64,000 nucleotides of DNA from Candidatus Stramentimicrobium fermentans (GCA_012520575.1 JAAYOB010000002.1:1-64000), one strand, 5' to 3'; positions 35,727-45,014 are shown, counted from the first letter of the stretch. Notes: a model not told the origin generated them from the sequence alone. Numbers and translations are program-made.

Positions 35727-37106
35727 TTAAGAACTATTTTTAATCTTATTTATTATTCTATCTATATCCAATTTTAGTTTGTTATCTTTTAACAGCTGTT
35801 CTCTAATCTTATTGCAGGAGTGAAGAACAGTGGTATGGTCTTTCCCTCCAAAAGAGGCACCAATCACAGGGAGGGAGTTATCGGTTAATTCCCGGGACAG
35901 ATACATGGCAATATGACGGGCAGTTACTATATTTCTAGTTCTTTTTTTGGATAATAATAAACCCATTTTGATATTAAAAAATTCTGCAGTGTGTCTTTGA
36001 ATTAAAGGGATGGATATCTCTTTTCTCTCAATAGGAATAAGGTCTTTTAAGATTTGCTGGGCTTGGGTAAAGTCAACCTCTTTTTGACCTGTTAAATCTA
36101 AATATGCCTTCAATTTAATTAAAGCACTTTCCAATTGACGAATATTAGATGGCTTTTCGGCGATATGATTTATAATATCATCAGAAACCTCTAATTGATA
36201 AAATTCTGACTTCTTTTGTAATATAGCAATCCTGGTTTCAAATTCAGGCATCTGAATATCAGTGATAAGACCCCATTCAAATCGGGAAACCAAACGGCTC
36301 TCTAAATTGGCGATATCTTTAGGTGGTTTATCCGAAGTAATAACAATCTGTTTTCCGGCATTGTATAGCGTATTAAAGGTATGAAAAAACTCTTCCTGAG
36401 TTCTTTCCTTCCCTACTAGGAACTGTATATCATCAATCAATAGGACATCATAATTACGATATTTTTCTCTAAAGGATACTGTGGCATCTTCTTTAATAGC
36501 GTTAATTAATTCATTGGTAAACTTTTCAGAAGAAATAAAAGCAATATTTATAGAATGAAGAGAATTTTTGTTAACAATATAGTTTCCAATGGCATGCATA
36601 AGGTGTGTTTTACCTAATCCTACCCCACCATAGATAAAGAGGGGATTATAAGATTTTCCGGGAGATTGAGCTACTGCCAAGCTGGCAGCCTGGGCTAATC
36701 GGTTAGAGTCCCCTACCACAAAATCATCAAAAGTATATTTGCTATTTAAACCGGTTTCTCGATATTGTTTCTCCAGGATATCTTTATCCGCCGCCTTGTT
36801 CTTCTTCCCCCCGGCAATTAAATTTGTGGACGACTTCGGGCTTTTGATTGTATCTATACTAAATTTAATGTTAATATCCCCCTCTAGCCCCAGTTGTTCC
36901 ATAAAAATATTATTGATGAAATGGATGTGGTTTTTTTCCAGCCATTCTTTACAAAACTTATCGGGTACCGCAAGATGTAATTCATTATTTTTAAAGTCGA
37001 TGAGTTGAATTCTGGAAAACCAGGTATTAAATATCTGCAGGCCCACTCTGTCCCGAATAATATTTAGAGCTTCCTCCCATTTTTCATCTAATCGGTGATA
37101 GTTCAT
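35727..37106 (-). CDS. dnaA: Chromosomal replication initiator DnaA
   Basis: 459 residues with all four domains: domain I (1-80, WEEALNIIRDRVGLQIFNTWF), AAA+ domain with GGVGLGKTHLMHAIG and LLIDDIQFLVGK, sensor region, and domain IV with GGKDHTTVLHSCNKI for DnaA-box contact. AAGGG before ATG. First gene of the replication cluster. Confidence 0.98.
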   Translation of the reverse strand: MNYHRLDEKWEEALNIIRDRVGLQIFNTWFSRIQLIDFKNNELHLAVPDKFCKEWLEKNHIHFINNIFMEQLGLEGDINIKFSIDTIKSPKSSTNLIAGGKKNKAADKDILEKQYRETGLNSKYTFDDFVVGDSNRLAQAASLAVAQSPGKSYNPLFIYGGVGLGKTHLMHAIGNYIVNKNSLHSINIAFISSEKFTNELINAIKEDATVSFREKYRNYDVLLIDDIQFLVGKERTQEEFFHTFNTLYNAGKQIVITSDKPPKDIANLESRLVSRFEWGLITDIQMPEFETRIAILQKKSEFYQLEVSDDIINHIAEKPSNIRQLESALIKLKAYLDLTGQKEVDFTQAQQILKDLIPIERKEISIPLIQRHTAEFFNIKMGLLLSKKRTRNIVTARHIAMYLSRELTDNSLPVIGASFGGKDHTTVLHSCNKIREQLLKDNKLKLDIDRIINKIKNSS

Positions 37107-37578
37107 AATAACCCTTAAATAGCATATAGTTTAATGGTAATTTAAGCAGCTGTTGAAAAGTTCAGCCCCAACTATTAAATAATTAAGAATTTAAAAAAGT
37201 ATTAACAGTATTAACAATAGACTGTGGAAAACAATCTATGGGCTTCTTGATTAGATCAAAAAAGCCTTTGCCGTAATAAAAGTATTTTTCAAAAAAAATG
37301 GCTTTCAAAGGTTTCGGTAATAATAAAAGGTTTTTATCTAATTCACAGTTTATTAACAGTTGTGGATAAATAAGAAAAACAAAACCCAATTAAAATAAGA
37401 GCAAATTTAAAGTTTGTGTTTAAATTATACTCCTAATATCATAGCAAAAATATGGAAACATGCCAAGAAATTTTTTGAACACTTTCTCCAGCCAGAAGCA
37501 ATGACAAATTTTAAAACGCTTTTCAGATTTTATAATATCTTGTTATTATAATTGAAATGAGGTAGACTATTTCAGTAT
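37107..37578. other. dnaA upstream region with DnaA boxes
   Basis: Contains a perfect DnaA box TGTGGATAA (37361-37369) and near matches TGTGGAAAA (37223-37231) and TTATTAACA (37350-37358). Divergent dnaA and rpmH are the classical place of oriC, or these may be dnaA autoregulatory sites. No coding frame is convincing. Confidence 0.55.
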
Positions 37579-37608
37579 TTGACATATTTATGGAATTATA
37601 GTTATAAT
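37579..37608 (+). promoter_or_regulatory. Promoter of the rpmH operon
   Basis: TTGACA (37579-37584), 18-base spacer, TATAAT (37603-37608). Perfect hexamers upstream of rpmH, 108 bases before its ATG. Confidence 0.75.
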
Positions 37609-37715
37609 TTGGAATCATAACTCGCTGGCTCAATATCAGCATGATTGGTTAAGTCTAACCAAGACAGGAAAGATATAAAACAATTTCTAAATAGCTAACA
37701 GGAGAATAAAAACAA

Positions 37716-37856
37716 ATGAAGCGTACTTATCAGCCCAGTACCAGAAAGAGACTGAAGACACACGGATTTCGTAAACGTATGAGTACTAAAAGCGGAAGAC
37801 TTATCTTGAAAAGAAGAAGACAAAAAGGAAGGAAGAGATTAACCGTTTCCGGTTAG
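37716..37856 (+). CDS. rpmH: Ribosomal protein L34
   Basis: 46 residues, [20 protein letters not shown] and a Lys/Arg-rich end, diagnostic of bL34. GGAG precedes the ATG. First gene of rpmH-rnpA-yidD-yidC-jag-mnmE. Confidence 0.97.
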   Translation: MKRTYQPSTRKRLKTHGFRKRMSTKSGRLILKRRRQKGRKRLTVSG

Positions 37857-37882
37857 ATGGCAACCTAGTTAAGGAGAGTTCC

Positions 37883-38212
37883 ATAAAAACTAGTGAGTTT
37901 AGAAGAGTTTTTTCCGGTGGAAATAAGATATTAGGAAAGAATATTGTACTCCATGTCCTATCAACTCAGCAGGAGAATAATAAGGTAGGTATTATCGTTA
38001 AAAAGAGCATTGGCAATGCTGTACAGCGCAACAAAATTAGGCGAAGATTAAGGGAGATCTGGCGTCAACAGAATAAGGTGCTAAGTCCGGGCTATGATAT
38101 GGTTATCGTCGCTCGAAAGGAGATTATCTCAGCTACGTTTGCCGAGATAGAACAAGAAATTATAGAATTATTGCAAAGGAATAATATCAAATTGGTAAAG
38201 AGAGAAACATAA
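37883..38212 (+). CDS. rnpA: Ribonuclease P protein component, non-canonical start
   Basis: Clear RnpA by content: SEFRRVFSGGNKI, VGIIVKKSIGNAVQRNKIRRRLREIWR (the RNR signature), GYDMVIVARKE. There is no in-frame ATG, GTG or TTG before residue 60. The best start is ATA at 37883, with AAGGAG (37871-37876) ideally spaced six bases before it, giving 109 residues. An ATT at 37838 overlapping rpmH is an alternative. The frame is open from 37790 upstream. Function: protein part of the tRNA 5'-processing ribozyme. Confidence 0.85.
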   Translation: MKTSEFRRVFSGGNKILGKNIVLHVLSTQQENNKVGIIVKKSIGNAVQRNKIRRRLREIWRQQNKVLSPGYDMVIVARKEIISATFAEIEQEIIELLQRNNIKLVKRET

Positions 38213-38236
38213 GAGAATTCTTATGTTAATACTATA

Positions 38237-38461
38237 ATGATGAAAAAAATACTAATTACAGTGATTGTCTTTTATCAAAAGCATATTTCCCCTTTAAAAC
38301 CGGCAACTTGTAGGTTTTACCCTACTTGTTCCGAATACGCTCTACAGGCCATTCGCAAATATGGCTATTTAAAAGGAACCTGGCTATCTTTAAAGAGGGT
38401 GTTGAGATGCCACCCTTATCATCCCGGCGGTTTTGACCCGGTACCGGTACTTGATAAGTAA
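38237..38461 (+). CDS. yidD: YidD membrane-insertion efficiency factor
   Basis: 74 residues: [32 protein letters not shown] and [17 protein letters not shown] are the family hallmarks. An amphipathic membrane-associated protein helping YidC. Conserved place between rnpA and yidC. Confidence 0.95.
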   Translation: MMKKILITVIVFYQKHISPLKPATCRFYPTCSEYALQAIRKYGYLKGTWLSLKRVLRCHPYHPGGFDPVPVLDK

Positions 38462-38537
38462 TGTTAATTAGATAGAAAGCTTAATAGAAATAGATAAATA
38501 CAGGCGGTATTTTTAAAGAGAAAAGGAGAATAGTGAT

Positions 38538-39431
38538 TTGGGAATTTGGAATACATTGGCAGGTTGGGTAGAACAATTACTCAGTATATTATATGGAATT
38601 ACTCATAATTATGGCTTAGCTATAATTATTTTAACCCTCATTATTAGAGCCATCATGTACCCTCTGATGCAAAAACAGATAGTGGCTATGCGTGACACAC
38701 AAAAAATTCAGCCCCTTATACAGGAAATACAAAAAAAGTATAGCCATGATAAAGAGCGCATGAATCAGGAAGTAATGGCTTTATACAAACAGCATAAGAT
38801 TAACCCCATGGGAGGGTGCCTCCCCTTACTCATTCAGATGCCTATCCTGATTCTATTTTTTAGGGTTTTAAGGGAATTCAAGTATTTTATTCCTAACACC
38901 GAGATTATAGACAGCGGATTTTTATGGATTAAAAATCTAGCCGCACCTGATGAGTTATTTGGTGTCATGGGAAATTATAGTATTGGCATTTTGCCATTCT
39001 TAGTAGCAGCCTCTATGTATTTTCAACAAAAACTGACCATGTCCGCTATGCCGGCAGCCGGTCAGAGCAGTGCCTCATCTTCTTCCAACCCGGCTGCTGA
39101 TACCCAAAAAATTATGGGAACAGTAATGCCGCTGATGATAGGCTTTATCAGCTTTAATCTGCCCTCGGGATTAAGCCTATACTGGCTTACCTCCACTCTT
39201 TTTGATATCGGACAAAGGCTGATAATTAACAAAAAAGACAAAAATACTGAGGCAGAAAAGAAACCGGTTGCCGATATCTCTCCGGAGCAAACAGTTCCGG
39301 AGCAAACAGCTCTAGAACAGAAACCGGAACAGAAACCTAAAAAGAAAACCCAACCAAAACCTAAAAAGCCGGATACTTCCTGGATACCGGGATATGAAAC
39401 ACCTTCTGCTAAAAAAACTAAAAAACAATAA
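38538..39431 (+). CDS. yidC: YidC/Oxa1 membrane insertase
   Basis: 297 residues, TTG start after AAAGGAG. Short Gram-positive-type YidC without the large periplasmic domain: NYGLAIIILTLIIRAIMYPL, GGCLPLLIQMPILILFFRVL, LPSGLSLYWLTSTLF. The C-terminal tail (about 240-297) is Pro/Lys/Glu-rich with PEQT and KPKK repeats and is probably ribosome-contacting. Confidence 0.93.
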   Translation: MGIWNTLAGWVEQLLSILYGITHNYGLAIIILTLIIRAIMYPLMQKQIVAMRDTQKIQPLIQEIQKKYSHDKERMNQEVMALYKQHKINPMGGCLPLLIQMPILILFFRVLREFKYFIPNTEIIDSGFLWIKNLAAPDELFGVMGNYSIGILPFLVAASMYFQQKLTMSAMPAAGQSSASSSSNPAADTQKIMGTVMPLMIGFISFNLPSGLSLYWLTSTLFDIGQRLIINKKDKNTEAEKKPVADISPEQTVPEQTALEQKPEQKPKKKTQPKPKKPDTSWIPGYETPSAKKTKKQ

Positions 39432-39499
39432 ACCAAATGATAGTCCTATTAGCTGGAGTTCTTGGTAGAAATTAGCAAATCGCTGAAAAGAGGTATCTT

Positions 39500-40015
39500 T
39501 TGCTACATTTTGAAAATGATGGAATAAGATATAGTGAGCAGGACCAAAAAGCATGGCAGATTGTTTCTCGAATTGTAGAAAGCATAAGTGCAGGTGCAGA
39601 AGTAAAGATTGTCACTGCTGATCAGGGCCATACTCTTTTTGAGATAGTGAAAACAGACCCCGGAATTATTATTGGGAAACATGGCCATACCCTTGATGCT
39701 ATTCAATATATAGTGAATTTGATTATGAATAGGAGGAGAGGTTCGGAAAACTATAAGAATTACATAGTCGATATTGATGGATATCGCAAAAGAAGAGAAG
39801 AATCCCTAAAACGTTATGCCCGAGAACAGGCAGAATTAGCCAAAAGAAAGGGCTATAACATTTCACTTTATTATATGAATAGTATGGAAAGAAGATTGGT
39901 GCATATGGCTTTGCAGGAAGATTCTGATATTATTACTTTTAGTGAGGGAAGGGAGCCTTATCGTAGAATTATCATCAAGCCGAGCTCGATTAAAAATGAA
40001 GAAGACAGGCTTTAA
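39500..40015 (+). CDS. jag: Jag/KhpB RNA-binding protein (KH + R3H)
   Basis: 171 residues, TTG start with GAGGT upstream. KH domain with the GxxG loop IIGKHGHTLDAIQYIV and R3H domain ERRLVHMALQED...TFSEGREPYRRIIIKP. It lacks the long N-terminal Jag-N extension found in some firmicutes. Binds RNA; usual neighbour of yidC. Confidence 0.92.
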   Translation: MLHFENDGIRYSEQDQKAWQIVSRIVESISAGAEVKIVTADQGHTLFEIVKTDPGIIIGKHGHTLDAIQYIVNLIMNRRRGSENYKNYIVDIDGYRKRREESLKRYAREQAELAKRKGYNISLYYMNSMERRLVHMALQEDSDIITFSEGREPYRRIIIKPSSIKNEEDRL

Positions 40016-40170
40016 AAAGCACTTATTAGAGACCGCCAAGGAGTATGCCTTAAAAAGGGCTTAATAAAGATTACCGTTAAATAACAGTTAAAGCAAGACT
40101 ATCTACAATAATAAAAACAAGTTTATAAAAATACATAATTATTTTGTTAATAATTTAAATAAGAAATTGC

Positions 40171-40200
40171 AGATACCCACGGGCAAACTCGTGGGTATCT
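40171..40200. repeat. 11-bp hairpin between jag and mnmE
   Basis: AGATACCCACG (40171-40181) pairs with CGTGGGTATCT (40190-40200), 8-base loop. No T-run follows on plus. It lies 50 bases before the chosen mnmE start and could modulate read-through or translation. Confidence 0.55.
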
Positions 40201-40250
40201 GCGCAAAAGAAGATGCCGGTAAGAGACTAATAGATAAAACGCGATGTAAG

Positions 40251-41684
40251 ATGAAAACCAAGCCATTCTGTAATAAGAATAAAGAAAATGATACCATCGT
40301 TGCCATATCTACACCACAAGGTATTGGCGGTATTGGAATTGTTCGTATCAGCGGTCCCCGTGCCATTGAGATTGCCGGTAAAATATTTCGCTCTAAAGGG
40401 AAAATAGAGATGAAACCCGGAGCATTTTACAGTCACCGCATCTATTATGGAACAATTGTTTGCCCGGTCTCAGATTCTGTAGTAGATGAGGTTTTACTGA
40501 CCGTGATGCGCAAGCCGAAGACTTATACCAGAGAGGATGTGGTGGAAATCAATTGTCATGGCGGCTATTTTGCGGTGAATAAAGTGCTGGAAATGGTCCA
40601 TAAACTGGGAGCTAGGATCGCGGAACCGGGAGAATTTACCAAATTAGCTTTTTTAAGTGGACGAATAGACTTAAGTCAAGCGGAAGCAGTTATCGATGTC
40701 ATTAATGCCGGTAATGAAAAAAGTTTGTGTTCTTCCTTAAAACATCTTTCCGGGGGCTTAAAGAACAAAATAGCCGAGTTAAAGAACCGTATAATCAGTT
40801 TAAATGCCGGGATTGAAGCAATGCTCGATTTTCCGGACCAGGGTCTTGGCGATATTGACAAGGAGAAAATAAAAAAAATACTAAAAATATGTCTCCGAGA
40901 AGTAGATAAATTGTTGAATACCGTAAAATACGGAATGCTTATCAAAGAAGGAATCGGCACCATTATTTTAGGAAAGACCAATGTGGGAAAATCCAGCCTT
41001 TTTAACCTATTATTAAAGAAAAATAAATCAATAGTCACTCCATTACCGGGAACAACAAGAGACATCATTGAGGGAACTATAGACATTAAAGGACTTACTT
41101 TTAATTTAATTGATACTGCCGGAATCAAAACTCCCGAAAATATTGTAGAAAAGATAAGCTTACAGAAGGTAAACGAGCAAATGGAATTTGCCAGTCTGTT
41201 CTTAATAATGTTTGATATTAGTCAACCGCTTGATTCTCACGATCTTAACCTCATTAAAAGAATAAAATCTTTCCATAATAGTAATATCATCAAAATATTT
41301 ATTTTAAATAAGACTGACCTTCCGCCAAAGTTGGACCAATCCAAATTAGTGCATCTGCTTGGAGGAGATAAATTTGTTAAAATATCCATTAAAAAAGGGA
41401 TAGGCATCAATGCTTTATTAGAAAATATAGCTCAGCATATTTTATCCGACCTCTATATACCTGAGGAAGGACTTGTAATAAGCAATAAAAGGCACCAAGA
41501 ATATTTACTTAAAATACAAAACTCTCTATCCAGTCTTATTCAAAGCTTAAGGGAAGGGATGCCCATTGATTTGGTAACCCTGGACCTTAGATACATTATC
41601 AATCAACTGGCTAATATTACCGGCGAATCTTATGACGATGAAATAATCAAAACTATATTTTCCCGGTTCTGTATCGGTAAATAA
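40251..41684 (+). CDS. mnmE: tRNA modification GTPase MnmE
   Basis: 477 residues from ATG 40251. The frame is open from TTG 40167, but that segment overlaps a hairpin and has no homology. N-terminal folate-binding domain (DTIVAISTPQGIGGIGIVRISG), G domain GKTNVGKSSLFN, DTAGI, NKTD, and the C-terminal FCIGK. It acts with MnmG on wobble uridines, but mnmG is not next door. The ribosome site is weak. Confidence 0.95.
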   Translation: MKTKPFCNKNKENDTIVAISTPQGIGGIGIVRISGPRAIEIAGKIFRSKGKIEMKPGAFYSHRIYYGTIVCPVSDSVVDEVLLTVMRKPKTYTREDVVEINCHGGYFAVNKVLEMVHKLGARIAEPGEFTKLAFLSGRIDLSQAEAVIDVINAGNEKSLCSSLKHLSGGLKNKIAELKNRIISLNAGIEAMLDFPDQGLGDIDKEKIKKILKICLREVDKLLNTVKYGMLIKEGIGTIILGKTNVGKSSLFNLLLKKNKSIVTPLPGTTRDIIEGTIDIKGLTFNLIDTAGIKTPENIVEKISLQKVNEQMEFASLFLIMFDISQPLDSHDLNLIKRIKSFHNSNIIKIFILNKTDLPPKLDQSKLVHLLGGDKFVKISIKKGIGINALLENIAQHILSDLYIPEEGLVISNKRHQEYLLKIQNSLSSLIQSLREGMPIDLVTLDLRYIINQLANITGESYDDEIIKTIFSRFCIGK

Positions 41685-41867
41685 GAATGCTTTAAAAAAT
41701 CTAAGTCTATCTTAAAATACCCGTCCCCATATTAGGCTGTCTCAGAACATCATTAAAACCGAAACTGCATATCCGGCCTTGCCTCGGCTAAGTTAAGAAA
41801 GTTCCCATAATTTTGCAAAATTAGGGATGCATCATATCAGTTAACATAGGTTAAAACTAACAAAAAT

Positions 41868-41898
41868 AGATAATATTGAACCAATATTATCTTTATAG
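41868..41898 (+). terminator. Possible terminator after mnmE
   Basis: AGATAATATTG (41868-41878) and CAATATTATCT (41882-41892) form a perfect 11-bp stem with a 3-base loop, followed by TTATAG. AT-only stem, so strength is doubtful. Confidence 0.4.
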
Positions 41899-41930
41899 AA
41901 ATCTTTCTATGACTTTAAAGAAGTAGAAAT

Positions 41931-41960
41931 AGTTTAATGTTCCACGTGGAACATTAAACT
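41931..41960. repeat. parS: parS site 1 inside a perfect 30-bp palindrome
   Basis: The core TGTTCCACGTGGAACA (41938-41953) is a symmetrical variant of the parS consensus. The palindrome extends perfectly to 30 bp. ParB nucleates here to segregate the origin region. parA-parB start 0.9 kb away. Confidence 0.88.
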
Positions 41961-42259
41961 CAAACATAATTCATTATCATATTAAAAACGGAAATTGCTG
42001 TTTCGGTCTGCTGTTTGATAAATTATTAATTAGATATAAAGAAAAGCTAATATCTAATTGTTGCCATATTCTTTATATATTAAGGCAGAATAACAGAATC
42101 AGTTTAAGGTAAGATTTACGCTTAAAGGAAACAAAGAAGACTTATTTTTTATATACTGTCCGTAATTAATGAGAAGCTTTACCGGCAGAAAAGTCCCTTC
42201 CTCCAGAATAATAAGAGATAAGGAGAAGTAAAAAACTATAGATTCTAATAAGATTTTAT

Positions 42260-42640
42260 ATTTGTGAATAAGCTGTGGAAAAATACAAAAACACACTTTT
42301 GGTTGCACCTAGAGAAAATTAACAAAAAGATAGTTCGAAAATTATTTAGGAGAAATAGAGGAGAATTTTACGTTGAAAGGCATACTTCTACAGGCCTTTT
42401 TATGAAAATAACTAAAAAATAACCCGGAATTCTATTAGCCTAATATACATATATAAATATAATAATAAATTGTGGAAAACCTGTGGAAAATGAAAATTGT
42501 TAATGTGGAAGACAGAAATTAGAATGTTATGGAAGATGGCGCCCCCCAATCCGGGTAAGGAATGTTTGAAAAGACCTTTGTATTTTGGATATTTTTTTGA
42601 TAATATAAAATTGCTTTGTTTTGTTAAAGTATAAAAAGCA
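42260..42640 (+). other. Candidate oriC: phased DnaA-box-like repeats in an AT-rich block
   Basis: TGTGGAAAA occurs at 42274-42282, 42471-42479 and 42482-42490, and TGTGGAAGA at 42504-42512, all in the same orientation. The last three start 11 and 22 bases apart, that is one and two helical turns. An A/T-only stretch (42441-42470) precedes them. A short GC-rich patch (about 42538-42560) and another AT-rich segment follow. Together with flanking parS sites this looks like a replication origin. No coding frame in the whole 41685-42836 interval is convincing. Confidence 0.6.
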
Positions 42641-42792
42641 TTGACTATTTTACCGGTTTCCAAAGTATGGAGTAACTTTATGCAATAACTTATTGTTAGA
42701 TTAGTATTTAATATTTTTATTTTCTACTGTATAATTGGAGAGAAGTTCGAAATTAACCCTTAATCTGCCGAGATGTTTTTATGAATTTAATA

Positions 42793-42808
42793 TGTTCCAC
42801 GTGGAACA
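42793..42808. repeat. parS: parS site 2
   Basis: Identical 16-bp core TGTTCCACGTGGAACA, 28 bases before the parA ATG. ParB binding here could also autoregulate parAB. Confidence 0.88.
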
Positions 42809-42836
42809 ATTTTTTAAATAAGAGGACTGGTCGATA

Positions 42837-43598
42837 ATGGGTAAAATAATAGTAATCGGCAATCAAAAGGGCGGAGTGGGGAAGACCACTACCGCCATTA
42901 ATTTGAGTGCTTTCTTAGCCCTGGAGGGAAAGAAGGTATTATTGGTTGATATTGATCCACAGGGCAATGCCAGCAGTGGTATAGGAGTGGAACGTTCTAA
43001 AATTAAGAAGACTATCTACGATAGTTTGATTAATCAAGTTCCTATACAGGAAGTTCTGATTCCCAGCCAGATTAAAAATCTTGATGTTTTGCCATCCACA
43101 CTGCAGTTAGCTGGTGCTGAAATTGAATTAGTAAATTATATTTCTCGAGAAAACCGTTTAAAACAACTTCTTCGAACCATTAGAGAGGATTACAATTATA
43201 TTATTATTGACACCCCTCCTTCTCTAGGGCTTCTTACCTTAAACGCCCTGAATGCCGCCGATTCCGTTATTATTCCGGTGCAATGTGAGTACTACGCTCT
43301 GGAAGGTATCGGGCAATTGCTCAATACCATAACGCTGGTAAAAGAAAATTTAAATCCTAATTTAGCCATAGAGGGGATTTTGTTGACCATGTATGATGTT
43401 CGAAATAATCTCTCGAAAGAGGTAGCAGAAGAGATCGAAAAACATTTCCACGGCAGTGTTTTCCAGTCGGTTATTCCTCGTAATGTGCGTTTAAGTGAGG
43501 CGCCCAGCTATGGCCAGCCCATTGTTCTCTATGAGGCAAAGTCCCGGGGTGCGCAAGCCTATCACAAGTTAGCCGGGGAGGTAATAGCTAATGGCTAA
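42837..43598 (+). CDS. parA: Chromosome-partitioning ATPase ParA/Soj
   Basis: 253 residues. Deviant Walker A KGGVGKTTT, DIDPQGNASSG, and IIIDTPPSLGLLTLNAL. Soj-length, without an N-terminal DNA-binding extension. Works with ParB on the parS sites just upstream. It overlaps parB by eight bases. Confidence 0.97.
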   Translation: MGKIIVIGNQKGGVGKTTTAINLSAFLALEGKKVLLVDIDPQGNASSGIGVERSKIKKTIYDSLINQVPIQEVLIPSQIKNLDVLPSTLQLAGAEIELVNYISRENRLKQLLRTIREDYNYIIIDTPPSLGLLTLNALNAADSVIIPVQCEYYALEGIGQLLNTITLVKENLNPNLAIEGILLTMYDVRNNLSKEVAEEIEKHFHGSVFQSVIPRNVRLSEAPSYGQPIVLYEAKSRGAQAYHKLAGEVIANG

Positions 43599-44433
43599 AA
43601 AGGGTTTAGGAAAAGGATTGGAATCGATAATACCAATCTCTAGTATACAGGATAGGTCCTACGTGATGGAGGTGGAGATTGAACAGCTAACCCCCAATTT
43701 ATATCAACCACGACAGGCTTTTGATCAGGAAAAAATGAATGAACTAAAGGAGTCCATAAGAGCACATGGTATTATTCAGCCCATTATTGTTCGAGAATCA
43801 GCTCAAGGGTACGAAATAGTAGCCGGTGAAAGGAGATTGAGAGCTGCCCAAGAACTGGGCATGAAAACCATACCGGTTATTATTCGCCAATTCAATAATC
43901 TCAAGACTTTAGAAGTAGCCTTAGTGGAGAACATACAAAGAGAAGACTTGAATCCAATTGAACAGGCGTTTGCCTTTAAAAGATTAGTAGAAGAATTTAA
44001 ACTTACTCATCAAGAATTGGCTGCCATAACCGGGAAGAGCAGATCTTTTATTACCAATACTCTGCGCTTACTTAATTTAGATGAATGGGTCAGGGAAAAG
44101 ATAGCTTCTGGTAAGATTACCTCCGGACATGGCAAGGTGCTGTTAGGCATAGAAGAAAAGCAGATTCAAAAGGAATTCGGACAAAAAATAATGGAACAGG
44201 AGTTATCCGTACGAGATTCGGAAAGATTAGTGGAGCGTTGGCTAAAAATAAAAGATAAAAAATTCTCTTACAATAAAAGCAAGATCCAATATTATCCTGA
44301 AATAGAGAAAAAGTTGAGAACCAAATTAGGAACCAGAGTAAATGTTAAATTTAGCGGGAAAAAAGGAAAGATTACTATTGAATTTTATAGCAGTGATGAT
44401 TTGAACAGAATTTCCGGCTTTATTCTAAATTAA
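43591..44433 (+). CDS. parB: Chromosome-partitioning protein ParB/Spo0J
   Basis: 280 residues: N-terminal MAKKGLGKGLESII, CTP-binding ParB box with GERRLRAAQELG and ENIQREDLNPIEQA, HTH (LTHQELAAITGKSRSFITNTLRLL) and C-terminal dimer domain. Binds parS. Confidence 0.97.
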   Translation: MAKKGLGKGLESIIPISSIQDRSYVMEVEIEQLTPNLYQPRQAFDQEKMNELKESIRAHGIIQPIIVRESAQGYEIVAGERRLRAAQELGMKTIPVIIRQFNNLKTLEVALVENIQREDLNPIEQAFAFKRLVEEFKLTHQELAAITGKSRSFITNTLRLLNLDEWVREKIASGKITSGHGKVLLGIEEKQIQKEFGQKIMEQELSVRDSERLVERWLKIKDKKFSYNKSKIQYYPEIEKKLRTKLGTRVNVKFSGKKGKITIEFYSSDDLNRISGFILN

Positions 44434-44465
44434 TTTTAAGAGGTTATAGAGGCATTGTTTTTTAT

Positions 44466-45014
44466 ATGAAAGAAAAAGTCTTTAACAGTATAGTGTTTGT
44501 TTTTTTTATTGTTATATTGTTGACAGTATCTTTGAAATGTTTTTTAATATCTTTCCATATTATTGAGAGAGAGCATTTAATTAATCTCATTGTAGAGAAT
44601 CTAAATCTGATTTACAGCGATGTGATTTATAAGACAATGCTGGCTTTAGTCGGATTAGTCTTTTTCTTACTGGCCCTTGGTCTTATATTGGTCAAACAGA
44701 GGATGGTGCAGCGGCAGCTCCATGTTAAAGTTATTACTGATTTTGGTGAGATAAAGGTTTCTCTTTTCTCTTTAGAGCAGGTTATTCTAAATATACTTAA
44801 AGAAGTGGGCGGGGTAAAGAGAATAAAACCGGAGATTCAAATACAGAAAGGCGGAGATATTAAAACAGTTTTAGAACTGGTTGTTGCTAAAGATAGTAAT
44901 ATACCGGATGTTGCAACCACCATTCAGCGTAAATTAAAAGAAGAACTGCCTAAAATCAGCGGAGCTGTTTTAAGGGAAGTAAAAATTAACGTTAACAAGA
45001 TTGACTTTGAGTAA
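44466..45014 (+). CDS. amaP: AmaP-like membrane anchor of the Asp23 system
   Basis: 182 residues with two membrane helices (about 10-32 and 55-77) and a soluble domain resembling Asp23 (EQVILNILKEVGGVKRIKPEI...). In Gram-positives AmaP anchors Asp23 at the membrane. The next gene encodes Asp23. Weak ribosome site. Confidence 0.75.
   Translation: MKEKVFNSIVFVFFIVILLTVSLKCFLISFHIIEREHLINLIVENLNLIYSDVIYKTMLALVGLVFFLLALGLILVKQRMVQRQLHVKVITDFGEIKVSLFSLEQVILNILKEVGGVKRIKPEIQIQKGGDIKTVLELVVAKDSNIPDVATTIQRKLKEELPKISGAVLREVKINVNKIDFE

Noticed and set aside
37183-37389. 68-codon minus-strand frame in the dnaA upstream region
   Set aside because: Covers DnaA boxes and A/T-rich DNA; composition is not protein-like.
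40676-41128. 150-codon minus-strand frame
   Set aside because: Antisense shadow of mnmE.
42412-42663. 83-codon minus-strand frame between mnmE and parA
   Set aside because: Overlaps the phased DnaA-box repeats, no ribosome site, no family likeness.
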